62,751 bases of DNA from an uncultured bacterium (GTDB taxonomy: Bacteria; Bacillota; Clostridia; Oscillospirales; Acutalibacteraceae): positions 1 through 62,751 of the forward strand of contig CAJMRT010000008.1 of NCBI GenBank assembly GCA_905215855.1, read 5' to 3'. The translations under genes were made by a program, and so were the position numbers. Position 1 is the first letter of the stretch, and every line of letters starts with the position of its first letter. Below are positions 52,590-60,501 of the stretch, piece by piece. The notes under the pieces were generated by a model. The model searched no databases and was not told the DNA's origin. It saw only the letters and a program-made list of their open reading frames with translations.

Positions 52590-53098
52590 AGCTTCACCCT
52601 CTTTGTTCCAAGGTCATCATCGGGAAACTTTACATCGGGATTCAGCCGCACAAGTTCGTCAATTTTTGTCCCCGTTTTGTACGAAACATCCCACAGGGTT
52701 TGTCCGCTTTCACAGTCAAAATATGTAGTTTCCGTTTTCTGCTTTTTCTCCATAACCTCACGGAACACAAAGCTGTATTCAAGCACATTCGGCTTTGGCT
52801 CTCCCTTTATTTCAAGCTTTTCAAACACAGCATAAATGCTCGGCAGGTTCGGAACCGAGAGCACTTCTTTTCCGCTGTTTTTGAACACCTCAAACAGCCT
52901 TTCAAACTGTTCTGCACAATCCTCGCCGTACAGCTGTCCCGAACCGCTGATTTTCATATTCTTCCGCCCCATATCCTGAACGGAAGCTTCGCCGAACGGA
53001 CTTTTCATTTCTGCAACGCTCTTGTCACATTCAAAGCTGATATTCTGCGGATTGTGATGCCACACATATTCACCGAATTTCATCGGCACCTGTTTCAT
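52583..53098 (-). CDS. LysM-containing baseplate/tube-initiator protein (XkdP-like)
   Basis: A 171-residue protein. Residues 1-110 form a beta-rich domain (FGEYVWHHNPQNISFECDKS, then RKNMKISGSGQLYGEDCAEQ), as in phage tube initiator proteins. Residues of about 118-168 are a LysM-like domain (CESGQTLWDVSYKTGTKIDE, then LVRLNPDV). In PBSX the gene before the hub has this organisation. Its ATG overlaps the stop of the 49-residue peptide (ATGA). In known phages a large tape-measure gene directly precedes it; here it does not. Confidence 0.82.
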   Translation of the reverse strand: MKQVPMKFGEYVWHHNPQNISFECDKSVAEMKSPFGEASVQDMGRKNMKISGSGQLYGEDCAEQFERLFEVFKNSGKEVLSVPNLPSIYAVFEKLEIKGEPKPNVLEYSFVFREVMEKKQKTETTYFDCESGQTLWDVSYKTGTKIDELVRLNPDVKFPDDDLGTKRVKLC

Positions 53099-53244
53099 CG
53101 GCTTTTCGCCTCCTCTTCTTCGTCAAGTCTGCGACTGTAACGGCGGCTTTCCCTTTCAAGGAATTCACCCAACATTTCGGTATCTTTACCGCCGTTTTCA
53201 GACTCCGCAAGCCTGTAAAGTTCGTCTGAATTTTTATCATTCAT
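53095..53244 (-). CDS. 49-residue charged peptide at the tape-measure position
   Basis: An ORF overlapping both neighbours by ATGA junctions (53241-53244 and 53095-53098). It encodes MNDKNSDELY at the start and ends EEEEAKSR; nearly half of the residues are charged and it should be helical. Being locked between two real genes by translational coupling argues that it is translated. By position it could be a remnant of the tail-assembly chaperone (gpE/XkdN) or a minimal replacement for the tape measure. Both are inference. Confidence 0.7.
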   Translation of the reverse strand: MNDKNSDELYRLAESENGGKDTEMLGEFLERESRRYSRRLDEEEEAKSR

Positions 53245-53606
53245 ATAATTTTCCTCTCGTCGGCACTGATTTTCACGGTTGCAAGAATACTTCCTCTGCC
53301 CTGAGTAACGCTTGAAAATTCAAGCACTTTGCAATCCGTGTAAATGATTTTCTTCTTTGCAAGGTCAAGTTCAAGACTCTTAAAGCTGTCACGCTCCAAA
53401 AACGGAGTTTCGTCAGTAAGCCTCATTTCAAATGTGAGTTCCCATTCATTTGAAACAATCCTTTCAACGGGCTTGTCATTGAAAAATTCCTTGATTTCCG
53501 TGAAGGAGTTCTTTCTTGTACAGGCTGCCCTTTCAACACCGCCGAGAATTTTCCCCTCACATTTCAACACAGCATTTCCGCAGTTTTCAAATTCAAAGCC
53601 GTCCAT
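53241..53606 (-). CDS. Small beta-rich tail protein, possibly tube-like
   Basis: A 121-residue protein. Alternating strands (GNAVLKCEGKILGGVERAAC, NEWELTFEMRLTDETPFLER and GRGSILATVKISADERKII) suggest a compact beta barrel. Its position after the terminator-like gene is where phages place sheath and tube genes; at 121 residues it could only be tube-like (XkdM is about 147) and is far too small for a sheath. I see no clear signature. It meets the next gene by ATGA overlap. Confidence 0.6.
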   Translation of the reverse strand: MDGFEFENCGNAVLKCEGKILGGVERAACTRKNSFTEIKEFFNDKPVERIVSNEWELTFEMRLTDETPFLERDSFKSLELDLAKKKIIYTDCKVLEFSSVTQGRGSILATVKISADERKII

Positions 53607-54044
53607 TTAAACCTCCTCACAAAGACAGAATTCCATATTAAGACTCACCGTTCTGTAAATTGCGTTCATATCGGGATCAAATTCAATTGAAGCCGCCTCG
53701 CTGTGGGTAATCGTCTTTTCAGCGTCGGCAGTTTTAAGTCCGAGAAGAATTTCGCTTACCACTTCCGAAAGACCGCTTCCGTTCTCGGTTGCAGGAGCAT
53801 ACACCCTGATTTCAACTCCTGCGCTGTAGCTTTCGCCCTTGATAGACGGTGAAAGGTATCCGCCGATATAGCTCTTCTCCGTTGACATATCTCTCACCGA
53901 CACAACGGCAGTCATTCCGTTCACGGGTGACGGTGCTTCATCAGAGCCGTACTCTCTTATAAACCTAACATTTTTCAAAGCCTCATTTACCTTTAAGCCT
54001 GCAATAATACGGTCAACCTGTTTCTCAATTCTATTCAAAATCAT
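53607..54044 (-). CDS. Tail terminator/completion-like protein
   Basis: About 145 residues from the ATG at 54044. A reading from 54068 also exists, and the ribosome site (GAGGG abutting the ATG) does not settle it. The protein has an N-terminal helix (NRIEKQVDRIIAGLKV), then strands including MTAVVSVRDMSTEKSYIGGY and VEIRVYAPATENGSG, and a C-terminal strand YRTVSLNMEFCL. This alpha-beta layout is that of gpU/XkdJ-type terminators that cap the tube at the head end. Identification is by position and layout. Confidence 0.6.
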   Translation of the reverse strand: MILNRIEKQVDRIIAGLKVNEALKNVRFIREYGSDEAPSPVNGMTAVVSVRDMSTEKSYIGGYLSPSIKGESYSAGVEIRVYAPATENGSGLSEVVSEILLGLKTADAEKTITHSEAASIEFDPDMNAIYRTVSLNMEFCLCEEV

Positions 54045-54384
54045 CCCTCGTTTCTTCCCTGTATGCACACAGAACAGCCCTTACATAAATCGGATTGTCC
54101 TTCACATAATATTTTTCGCACCTTTTAACAGTATATTTACCGTTTTCACTTTCTATTACGCTTTTTCCCGAATTAAGCAAAACATCGGGCGGTGCAATAA
54201 ATAAAAACAGCTTTGTTTTTCTCATTCCGAGTCTATGCCGTACATTGTCGGAGTTTTGATTATAGTTGTATCTCAAAGGTGAGATAAAAGCCTTTGTCTT
54301 AACCGTTTCATCTCCGTTTTTAACGGTAACATCACAGCCGTATCTGTTTAATATTTTCCCGATAGACGGTGAAATATTCATCAT
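54031..54384 (-). CDS. Head closure (stopper)-like protein
   Basis: A 117-residue beta-rich protein (VTVKNGDETVKTKAFISPLR, later GKYTVKRCEKYYVKDNPIYV) in the place of SPP1 gp16/XkdI-type stoppers, which seal the portal after DNA packaging. Its start overlaps the upstream connector by 4 bases and its end overlaps the terminator-like gene. Confidence 0.6.
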   Translation of the reverse strand: MMNISPSIGKILNRYGCDVTVKNGDETVKTKAFISPLRYNYNQNSDNVRHRLGMRKTKLFLFIAPPDVLLNSGKSVIESENGKYTVKRCEKYYVKDNPIYVRAVLCAYREETRDDFE

Positions 54385-54734
54385 ATCACCCCAAGCAAAA
54401 ATTTTTCTCTACCGATAAGATCCTGCGACTTGTCGGCATATTCCCTCCACAGCTTTTCGGCACGGCTTTCGCCGTCCGCAGATGATGAAATTTTCAAATC
54501 ACCTGCGGAAAAAGAAGAAATGCTGTCATCATTGCAAAGGGAATACAACTTAAAAGCGTAAACGGCACATAGGTTTTCAAGTCTTAATTCGTCATCTTCC
54601 GAAAGATTTCCCTTCGTAACAATCGAATTAACATACACCATGGCATCGTCAATAATGCTTTTCCATTTGTAAGTTTCAGTGCCGTCAATACCGCTGTATA
54701 AGGCAAAACGCTTTGTAATGTTTGCAATGTTCAA
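54381..54734 (-). CDS. Head-tail connector, gp6/XkdH-like
   Basis: A 117-residue, mostly helical protein (NIANITKRFALYSGID, WKSIIDDAMVYVNSIV, LRLENLCAVYAFKLYSLC) of the gp6/gp15-type adaptor class, which binds under the portal. It is placed directly after the capsid gene, as in HK97, SPP1 and PBSX. Confidence 0.7.
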   Translation of the reverse strand: MNIANITKRFALYSGIDGTETYKWKSIIDDAMVYVNSIVTKGNLSEDDELRLENLCAVYAFKLYSLCNDDSISSFSAGDLKISSSADGESRAEKLWREYADKSQDLIGREKFLLGVI

Positions 54735-54746
54735 GGCAATCCCTCC

Positions 54747-55754
54747 TTAACAGCTCATCACCTTTGACGCCTCTGTAAAGATTTTTGAAAAACCGGCGGT
54801 ACAGGTAACTGCGGCTCTTTCAAGCTGACGGTCAATAAGCTTGTCGTAATCTGTAACAACACCGCCTGCCTGAACCATTTCAAGCGCACAGTTTTTGTCA
54901 AGACCGATAATCTTACCGCCCTCAAGCTCAGGAGTGTGAAGAAGGCTTGCACCGAGAGGTGTAATCATTCTGCCCGTAGCCTGAAAATCAAGACCTGCGT
55001 TTGAATCCTGAAGCTGAGAAAGCGAAAGAATCTTCTGCATTTCGGGAGTTGACGCAAGAATTGTGTTGAGTTCATACGGGGCAAGCTCTGTCCAGAGCTT
55101 TAAAAGGTCCTCATATGTAACCTTGCCGCCTGTTGCAACACCAAGTGTGCCGGCGGGATTTTCATTGCCGTCACCGTTCACAAGCACATCAATCGCATCT
55201 TTAAGCTGTGCTCTTGCAATATATGCGCCAATCTGATTGAGTGTTACGGTAAAGAGGTCAAGACGCTGAAAGCGAAGTGCCTCATATGATGCAACAAGCA
55301 TTCTGCCACGCTTGTGAAGCTTAACAAGGTTTTCTCTTGTCTTAACCTCAGTCTGCGGAATCTTTGCACCCTCGCCGACGAGTTTAAGACTCTTATCATC
55401 CTCACTCGGAACAGATGCAATACTGCGGTAATCCATACCCTCAATGTCTGTCACGGTTGCCACAAGGTTCGGGAGAATATCCGCTCTCTCCATGCCCTGC
55501 ATAACGGCTCTGCTCACATATTCGGGGAAAAGTGCCGCAGAGTTTGAACTCTGAAAAAACTTTTCAACGCAGTCACTGTTTCTGCCCTTAACCTTAATGT
55601 CAAAGCGTTTGAGCTGACGGGAAAATGCGTCAAGTCCCTCAAGTGCAGTACCTCTGTAATTTTCTGACGGATCAAGCTTTTCAAGTGCGCCCGAAATTCC
55701 GCCCTTTGTCTGATACATACCCTTTTCAATTGTAATATTTTCAAAATTTGCCAT
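54747..55754 (-). CDS. HK97-fold major capsid protein
   Basis: A 335-residue protein. The N-terminal 65 residues are charged and may be removed by the upstream protease (a scaffold-like delta domain). The core includes VSRAVMQGMERADILPNLVA, IARAQLKDAIDVLVNGDGNE, the segment ending GTLGVATGG, and YELNTILASTPEMQKIL, typical of encapsulin/HK97 capsids of the PBSX XkdG type. Codon use is more biased than in neighbouring phage genes, in line with a high-copy product. A ribosome site, GGGGAGG, lies upstream. Confidence 0.88.
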   Translation of the reverse strand: MANFENITIEKGMYQTKGGISGALEKLDPSENYRGTALEGLDAFSRQLKRFDIKVKGRNSDCVEKFFQSSNSAALFPEYVSRAVMQGMERADILPNLVATVTDIEGMDYRSIASVPSEDDKSLKLVGEGAKIPQTEVKTRENLVKLHKRGRMLVASYEALRFQRLDLFTVTLNQIGAYIARAQLKDAIDVLVNGDGNENPAGTLGVATGGKVTYEDLLKLWTELAPYELNTILASTPEMQKILSLSQLQDSNAGLDFQATGRMITPLGASLLHTPELEGGKIIGLDKNCALEMVQAGGVVTDYDKLIDRQLERAAVTCTAGFSKIFTEASKVMSC

Positions 55755-55772
55755 AATATCTTCCTCCCCTTA

Positions 55773-56108
55773 TCAAAGAATAAATCCTACCGAAGTGTCT
55801 GTTGAGTCAAGCACAAGGTACTCTCTGCCGGTTGTTGTAACCGACACGCCACCGCCTGCCGTTGCAGAAAGCTTTTTGTAACCCACAGCAATTTTCTTGT
55901 CGCTCTTAACCTTTACATAACCCGAAAGCTGAACAACCGCATAACCGCCTCTCACGCTTACGCACACACCGCAAAAGTTCTCGCTTGCGTCACATTTTGC
56001 AACAGTGCCGTTGTCCTTCATCTTAACAGGCACGCCTGCCTCCGTAATTGTTTTGTCTGCAATAAATGTTGCGGCATTTTCGCCATAACCGTTAAAATTT
56101 ACATTCAT
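55773..56108 (-). CDS. Capsid decoration protein-like
   Basis: A 111-residue protein; the ATG at 56108 is 7 bases after GGAGGT, and a long reading from 56252 overlaps the protease gene. The sequence is glycine- and valine-rich beta structure (FIADKTITEAGVPVKMKDN, GYAVVQLSGYVKVKSDKK, LSATAGGGVSVTTTG) like DUF2190-type decoration or stabilisation proteins. It lies between protease and capsid genes, the normal place. Confidence 0.75.
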   Translation of the reverse strand: MNVNFNGYGENAATFIADKTITEAGVPVKMKDNGTVAKCDASENFCGVCVSVRGGYAVVQLSGYVKVKSDKKIAVGYKKLSATAGGGVSVTTTGREYLVLDSTDTSVGFIL

Positions 56109-56121
56109 AATCATACCTCCG

Positions 56122-57117
56122 TTAAATACTGAACTGACCGTTTTCCACGGTGTTATTTCTCTTGTCCTGCTTGCAGTAAAGCTGCGGAACAGGCTCAAAA
56201 GCTGCTTTCTTTTTCTTTTCAAATGCTGACTTAAATTCTCTGAGCTGTTCAATTGTCATGCTCTTTGCAACGCTCTCCATTGTTTCGCCCGAAATGTCAG
56301 GCTGAACAAAAGCGGCAAGTCCCACAACATCACGGGTAAGGCTTTCACGGTACAGCACACCGTCCTTAGCCGACTTTTTAAGCCCGTCAATATATTCGCA
56401 CAGCTTTCTGCTGTCACTCTCATCAAGTGCAAAAGCCTTTTTGTTTTCAATGGCTTTAAGAATTTTCTCCATATCATTTTCCTTTCCAAAAATTTTGTGA
56501 CCTTTCGTAATGCCTGCCCTCTTTTGTGACGGCACGGCAACAAAGCTCCATTCGTATGCGTCATACGGGTTCACAAGTTCACCGCAACAAAGCTTTGAGC
56601 CGTAAACCTCGCCCTTTTTGTGAGTACACATCGAGATGTCCTCACCGCACACATTGCACACAACCCTGTCAACGGCACAGCCAACGCTTACTTCCTTGAT
56701 AATTCCGCTGTCAATCGCAAGGATAATATCCCTGTTGCTCTCACAAACGGGAAGATATGCCCTTGCCTTGAGCCTAAAGTAATCGTCACCCAAAGCCGTT
56801 TTCTGACCGTCAATTTTCTCAACCTTACAACTGAAAATTCTTGCCGTCTGATTTTTGGCACTCGGATTGTGGTCAATAATTCCCGTCTTGCCGACAAAAA
56901 GCTTTTCAAGCTCATAAAGCGAATCTGTTGTAAAGCGTTCGCCGTCACGGTCAACATCGTTGTCACACAGCACAACCGAAAACGCATACACCTCATTTTT
57001 TGCAAGATTTCGCCTTGTAAAGCGGTTAATCAGTTCGAGTTCATCATCGCCGACAGTCTGATTTTCACCGTCAACAACGCCCGAAACACCGCTTTTAATA
57101 AGTTTGTTATCCTTCAT
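56122..57117 (-). CDS. Prohead protease with C-terminal scaffold (XkdF-like)
   Basis: About 331 residues. The start is ATG 57117, 4-5 bases after GGAGGTG. The N-terminal half is a phage-type serine protease fold with the candidate His in GIIDHNPSA (about residue 79) and Ser in KEVSVGCAVD. A four-Cys insert (CNVCGEDISMC plus KLCCG) suggests a small zinc site. The C-terminal 110 residues are helical and charged, as expected for a scaffold released by the protease. It would process the capsid during head assembly. It overlaps the portal gene by 11 bases. Confidence 0.82.
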   Translation of the reverse strand: MKDNKLIKSGVSGVVDGENQTVGDDELELINRFTRRNLAKNEVYAFSVVLCDNDVDRDGERFTTDSLYELEKLFVGKTGIIDHNPSAKNQTARIFSCKVEKIDGQKTALGDDYFRLKARAYLPVCESNRDIILAIDSGIIKEVSVGCAVDRVVCNVCGEDISMCTHKKGEVYGSKLCCGELVNPYDAYEWSFVAVPSQKRAGITKGHKIFGKENDMEKILKAIENKKAFALDESDSRKLCEYIDGLKKSAKDGVLYRESLTRDVVGLAAFVQPDISGETMESVAKSMTIEQLREFKSAFEKKKKAAFEPVPQLYCKQDKRNNTVENGQFSI

Positions 57118-58261
57118 TCTGCACCTCCGCTCCAATCTGTCTTTCAATGTTCATCGCATTTGCATTGTTAAGTCTTGCCTGAGAAAGCTCAACCGCATCC
57201 TGAAGATTAATCTTGTCCCACTCAATCTTAAAGCTGTCGTTATAACCGCACATTTTAAGATGAGCCGACACAATTTTTGTAATCACGGGTTCAAGCACTG
57301 TGCGGTAGTAGGCAAGCTCGCTTGTGAGAATATCCGCCTGCTGTTCGCTCATTCTCTCCGTACTCGACCACGAAATGCCGAGCAGAAACGGCGGAATACC
57401 AAGCTTTGCAATAATCTGCTCAAGAATATGCCTTACGGGAATGTCACAGTCGGGCATATCACTTTCAGCGCCGATAACCTTAACGCTGACATCGCCGACC
57501 GACACAAAATCACACACGCTGTCGCTTCTCATCGCCTTTTTCCACTCATCGGCAACCGCCTGTGCATTTTCTCTGCTCACAGCCGAACCGTTTGAATCGG
57601 GATTGAGAGTAACCGCAAAACGGATATCGCCAACCCTCTCCCAGTTTGTTTTTACCGACTCAAAAATCCTCAAAAGTATTGAGCTGACAAACGGCAGACC
57701 GCTGAGTATGGAAGTACCGCACACAGTACCCGGCTTGGGATTAAGCAGTGTTGCAAAAATCCTTTCCGGATGCTTAGGTTCTTCGGCTGTACCGTTGCCG
57801 AGTGTGTAAACCGCAAGCTTCAGCGGAGAAGAATCCGCTCTGATTTCAACATCGTCAAGGCTTGCATTGTACAATGCGCAAATTCCTTCACCGTCACTAT
57901 CGGGAACAATCTCACCGACCGCCTGTCCGTAGGTGAGAAGCGAATCAAGATAGCAAAGCACAAAGCTTTCAAGTCCCGTCATTTCACCGTTTGTGCGGAC
58001 ATTTTTAACAAAGCTGTCGGCAATCTTCTGACTTTCAGCCGATAAAGTCACAATTTTGAATCCGCCGATAAGTCTGATAATTTTGCAGAGTGCCGCATCA
58101 ATAATCGGCACAGACTCACGCAAAGTTGTGTACAGCTGCCTTTCCGTTCTTGTCTGAACGGCAAATCGTGAGAAAATCGGCGAATTATTTCTCGTTTCTC
58201 TCAAAACGGTCTGCACCGTCTTTATGCTCTCGGTCTTTTTATTTTTTATGCCAAGCCTCAA
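57107..58261 (-). CDS. Portal protein
   Basis: A 384-residue protein of the DUF935/PBSX XkdE-like portal class. Helical N-terminus, then VPIIDAALCKIIRLIGGFKI, LESFVLCYLDSLLTYGQAVG and KPGTVCGTSILSGLPFVSSI. The AKLGIPPFLLGIS and MSEQQADILTSELAYYRTVL regions are the conserved portal stem/crown helices. The portal is the DNA entry channel of the head. ATGA overlap with the large terminase; the end overlaps the protease gene. Confidence 0.88.
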   Translation of the reverse strand: MRLGIKNKKTESIKTVQTVLRETRNNSPIFSRFAVQTRTERQLYTTLRESVPIIDAALCKIIRLIGGFKIVTLSAESQKIADSFVKNVRTNGEMTGLESFVLCYLDSLLTYGQAVGEIVPDSDGEGICALYNASLDDVEIRADSSPLKLAVYTLGNGTAEEPKHPERIFATLLNPKPGTVCGTSILSGLPFVSSILLRIFESVKTNWERVGDIRFAVTLNPDSNGSAVSRENAQAVADEWKKAMRSDSVCDFVSVGDVSVKVIGAESDMPDCDIPVRHILEQIIAKLGIPPFLLGISWSSTERMSEQQADILTSELAYYRTVLEPVITKIVSAHLKMCGYNDSFKIEWDKINLQDAVELSQARLNNANAMNIERQIGAEVQNEG

Positions 58262-59529
58262 GCTGTTTCCTCCTGTCTTTTGGTTGCAACGGCAAAGAAT
58301 CCGTCACAACCGTAAATTTTCGTAGCGACAAAATATCTTATGTCGTCCATTGCATGATCGTTTTCCTTAACAGGTGCGTCACTGCGCCCCGAGCCGTCCC
58401 AACGGTAAAGCGAAAATTCCCTTCTTGCGGCTCTGCAATTTTTGCAGATTCTGATTTTTCTGTCCTTCAAAGCCTGCGAAGTCTGTCTTATGCCGTTGAT
58501 AACATTGTTTTCAGCCGACACAACCGTGTATTTTCCGTGTCTCCTTATAACCTCAATAAAGCTTGCGGCGGACGGATCGACAATCACACATTCGATTTTC
58601 CGCCCGTCAATCAGCTTTTCAAGTCCGTCATAATGCTCCTCGTCGGTTTTTTGAAAGCCCTGAGTGCGTGAGTTGAAGTAGTATTCGTCAACCCTGTACC
58701 ACACACCGTTTTTTCTGCCCCACAAGCCGAATGATGCGGGGTTAACAGTACCGTAATCGCACGATACCGCCCAGCTTTCAATGTCCGACGGAATATCGCA
58801 GTACATCCTTTCATTGTCCATAAACGGATAAACCGCACCGAAAACGGCTACCCATCTGCCTTTTACGAACCTCTCGTAAAACACACCCGAATACAGACTT
58901 TCATACCTCTTGACAACCTCGGGCTTCAAAGACGGATTGTCCTGCATTGTAAAGTGCAGATACAACGCATTTTTGTCACCGCACTTTTTAATCCACTCAC
59001 GGTAGAACCAATGCTCAGGAAATTCGGGATTGCAATTAAACCAAAATCTTGAACCCGACACGGAACATCTCGCCAATGCCTGTTCAACGAACGACCTCGG
59101 CATCAACGCAACCTCGTCAAAAAGCACACCCGAAAGCGTCATGCCCTGAATAAGTGATGCGGATGACTCGTCCTTGCCTCCGAAAAGATAAAACCTGTTC
59201 ATCACTCCGTTAACGCTCACGGTCAAAATATTCTGCGACAGCTTTTCTTCACACTTAAAACCGAGTGATTTCAAAATTGGAATCACGGGCGTAATCATAT
59301 TTCGCCTTAAAGAACGAATTGTCTTTCCGCAAAGTGCAAAGTCCGAATTTGCAAAATCGTAAAAGCTCCACAGAATGAACGACAGCGACATACAAAAAGT
59401 CTTTCCGCTGCGCACAGCACCGTCACAGATGATTGCGTCCCTGTCACGAAAAGCCGACTCCCTGTTCCACCACGAAAGCACGGTAAGCTGTTTTTTAGAA
59501 AAAGCTTTAATTTCCATTTTCCTTGTCAT
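58258..59529 (-). CDS. Terminase large subunit
   Basis: A 423-residue protein. The packaging ATPase has a Walker A-type GAVRSGKTF (about residues 36-44) and Walker B GVLFDEVALM near 133. The C-terminal RNase H-like nuclease has acidic residues in SCDYGTVNPASFG (about 250), VIVDPSA (about 313) and MDDIRYF (about 393). All look intact, so both packaging and cutting could be active. It overlaps the small subunit gene by 23 bases. Confidence 0.95.
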   Translation of the reverse strand: MTRKMEIKAFSKKQLTVLSWWNRESAFRDRDAIICDGAVRSGKTFCMSLSFILWSFYDFANSDFALCGKTIRSLRRNMITPVIPILKSLGFKCEEKLSQNILTVSVNGVMNRFYLFGGKDESSASLIQGMTLSGVLFDEVALMPRSFVEQALARCSVSGSRFWFNCNPEFPEHWFYREWIKKCGDKNALYLHFTMQDNPSLKPEVVKRYESLYSGVFYERFVKGRWVAVFGAVYPFMDNERMYCDIPSDIESWAVSCDYGTVNPASFGLWGRKNGVWYRVDEYYFNSRTQGFQKTDEEHYDGLEKLIDGRKIECVIVDPSAASFIEVIRRHGKYTVVSAENNVINGIRQTSQALKDRKIRICKNCRAARREFSLYRWDGSGRSDAPVKENDHAMDDIRYFVATKIYGCDGFFAVATKRQEETA

Positions 59530-59977
59530 TCACCGCCCTTGCGCTGTTTGAAATGGCATCAAAAAGCTGTTTTGCGCCTGTTTCATGCTCACCACCGGCA
59601 CCGAGTTTTTCAAGTGCCTTTAGCCTGTCAAAAAACTTGATTTCCATTGAACCGTCCTTCGGCCTTTTAATCTCCGACACAAGGAACAAATCCATTCCCT
59701 CAAGATCCTCCTTGCTCGGATCACTTTTGTAAAGCAAAGAAATTGCATCGCAAATGCTACCGAAAGCCAACCGCTGATACCCTGCAGCCGCCATGTTGGC
59801 AAGGGATTTTTCTCTTAGCCGTGACAGCCGTTCAAGCTCGGCTGAAATTTCGGGACGGCAGATAAGCTCTTCCCCCTTCTGCTCACAATCCCCCGTGTAG
59901 CCTGCCTTTTCTGCGGCAAGCTCGGAATTTCCCGAACCGAGAAATAAACTGCAAAACTTCTTTTCCCTACCTGTCAA
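59507..59977 (-). CDS. Terminase small subunit
   Basis: About 156 residues. The only in-frame start after the upstream stop is TTG at 59977, about 15 bases after GGAGGTGA, so the start is not secure. The N-terminal TGREKKFCSLFLGSGNSELA with ELAAEKAGYTG is the DNA-recognition helix-turn-helix of Terminase_2 proteins; a helical oligomerisation region follows. It would choose the DNA to be packaged. As the first gene of the module, its leader may control the whole operon. Confidence 0.85.
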   Translation of the reverse strand: MTGREKKFCSLFLGSGNSELAAEKAGYTGDCEQKGEELICRPEISAELERLSRLREKSLANMAAAGYQRLAFGSICDAISLLYKSDPSKEDLEGMDLFLVSEIKRPKDGSMEIKFFDRLKALEKLGAGGEHETGAKQLFDAISNSARAVNDKENGN

Positions 59978-60054
59978 TTTTCTGATATCTCGTCACCTCC
60001 GTTTTTCGAGAGGCTTTATCAACGCCCCTCACTTATACCTGCAAAATTCAAAAA

Positions 60055-60076
60055 AATTGCATACTTTAATGCAATT
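60055..60076. promoter_or_regulatory. Dyad upstream of the phage-like operon
   Basis: AATTGCAT (60055-60062) and ATGCAATT (60069-60076) form an 8-bp-arm dyad with a 6-bp spacer. It is about 80 bases before the first gene. A second hairpin, with stem GAGAGGC/GCCCCTC (60008-60030 region), lies near the ribosome site. No sigma-A consensus promoter was found, so expression may need an activator or an alternative sigma factor. Confidence 0.4.
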
Positions 60077-60159
60077 TTCAAAAAATATTTTTAAAAATAA
60101 TTTTTTCTCCACACTTTTGAGCTTAATTTGTGGAAATAATTTTCAAAAAACTATGTTTG

Positions 60160-60480
60160 TCCAATCCAATAAAAGTTGCGTATAACCCGTAGGGGCGGAT
60201 ATTATCCGCCCGCTTGATGAAATTTTTTGTTTATTCACATAACTTTTGATTTTATCAAAAATGTGTATTCATTTGTAGCGGCGAATACGTTTCGCCGCTA
60301 CTGTATAGCAATCATTTTGCAAAATTTATAAAGTTAGTTTTAACATATAATCTGTGCCGTTACTTGCCTGCGTATAATATCCGCCGCTACAGATTGGTAG
60401 AAATAATAACAATTTTACGGTCGGGCATAATTATGTTTTTTACTTTTCTATTTTGCTACCCGACCACAATTTTCCATTTT
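60160..60480. repeat. Composite noncoding repeat, copy D
   Basis: This contains GTAGGGGCGGATATTATCCG (60189-60208), GTAGCGGCGAATACGTTTCG ending CCGCTAC (60275-60301), a decayed TAATATCCGCCGCTAC (60375-60390), and the fixed module AACAATTTTACGGTCGGGCA (about 60408-60427). An AT-rich TTTTCCATTTTCAATTTT module precedes the GerA-type gene. No ORF is seen. Confidence 0.7.
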
Positions 60481-60501
60481 CAATTTTAAAAAGGAGTTTG
60501 T

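Larger units (their letters stand above)
49474..59977 (-). mobile_element. Phage-derived structural and packaging module without tail sheath or tape measure
   Basis: Sixteen genes on one strand, mostly overlapping by 1-40 bases. In order of transcription they are small and large terminase, portal, prohead protease, decoration protein, capsid, two head-tail connectors, tail terminator-like, tube-like, a 49-residue peptide, LysM protein, hub, spike, gp25-like wedge, J and I. The order follows Bacillus PBSX (xkd genes), but sheath, tape measure, tail fibre, holin and endolysin are missing. There is no integrase, repressor or replication gene on either side, and no flanking att repeats or tRNA were found. 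All frames are open. Function as a particle is inference. Confidence 0.8.

Noticed and set aside
53241..53606. Tail sheath gene
   Set aside because: 121 residues is far below the roughly 350-500 residues of sheath proteins.
55773..56252. Longer decoration protein starting at 56252
   Set aside because: The extra 48 residues lie inside the protease gene and have no ribosome site; GGAGGT directs the start to 56108.
49234..60501. Attachment sites flanking the phage-like module
   Set aside because: I compared the two flanks by eye and found no shared direct repeat; the palindromic repeats on the right flank have no partner on the left.
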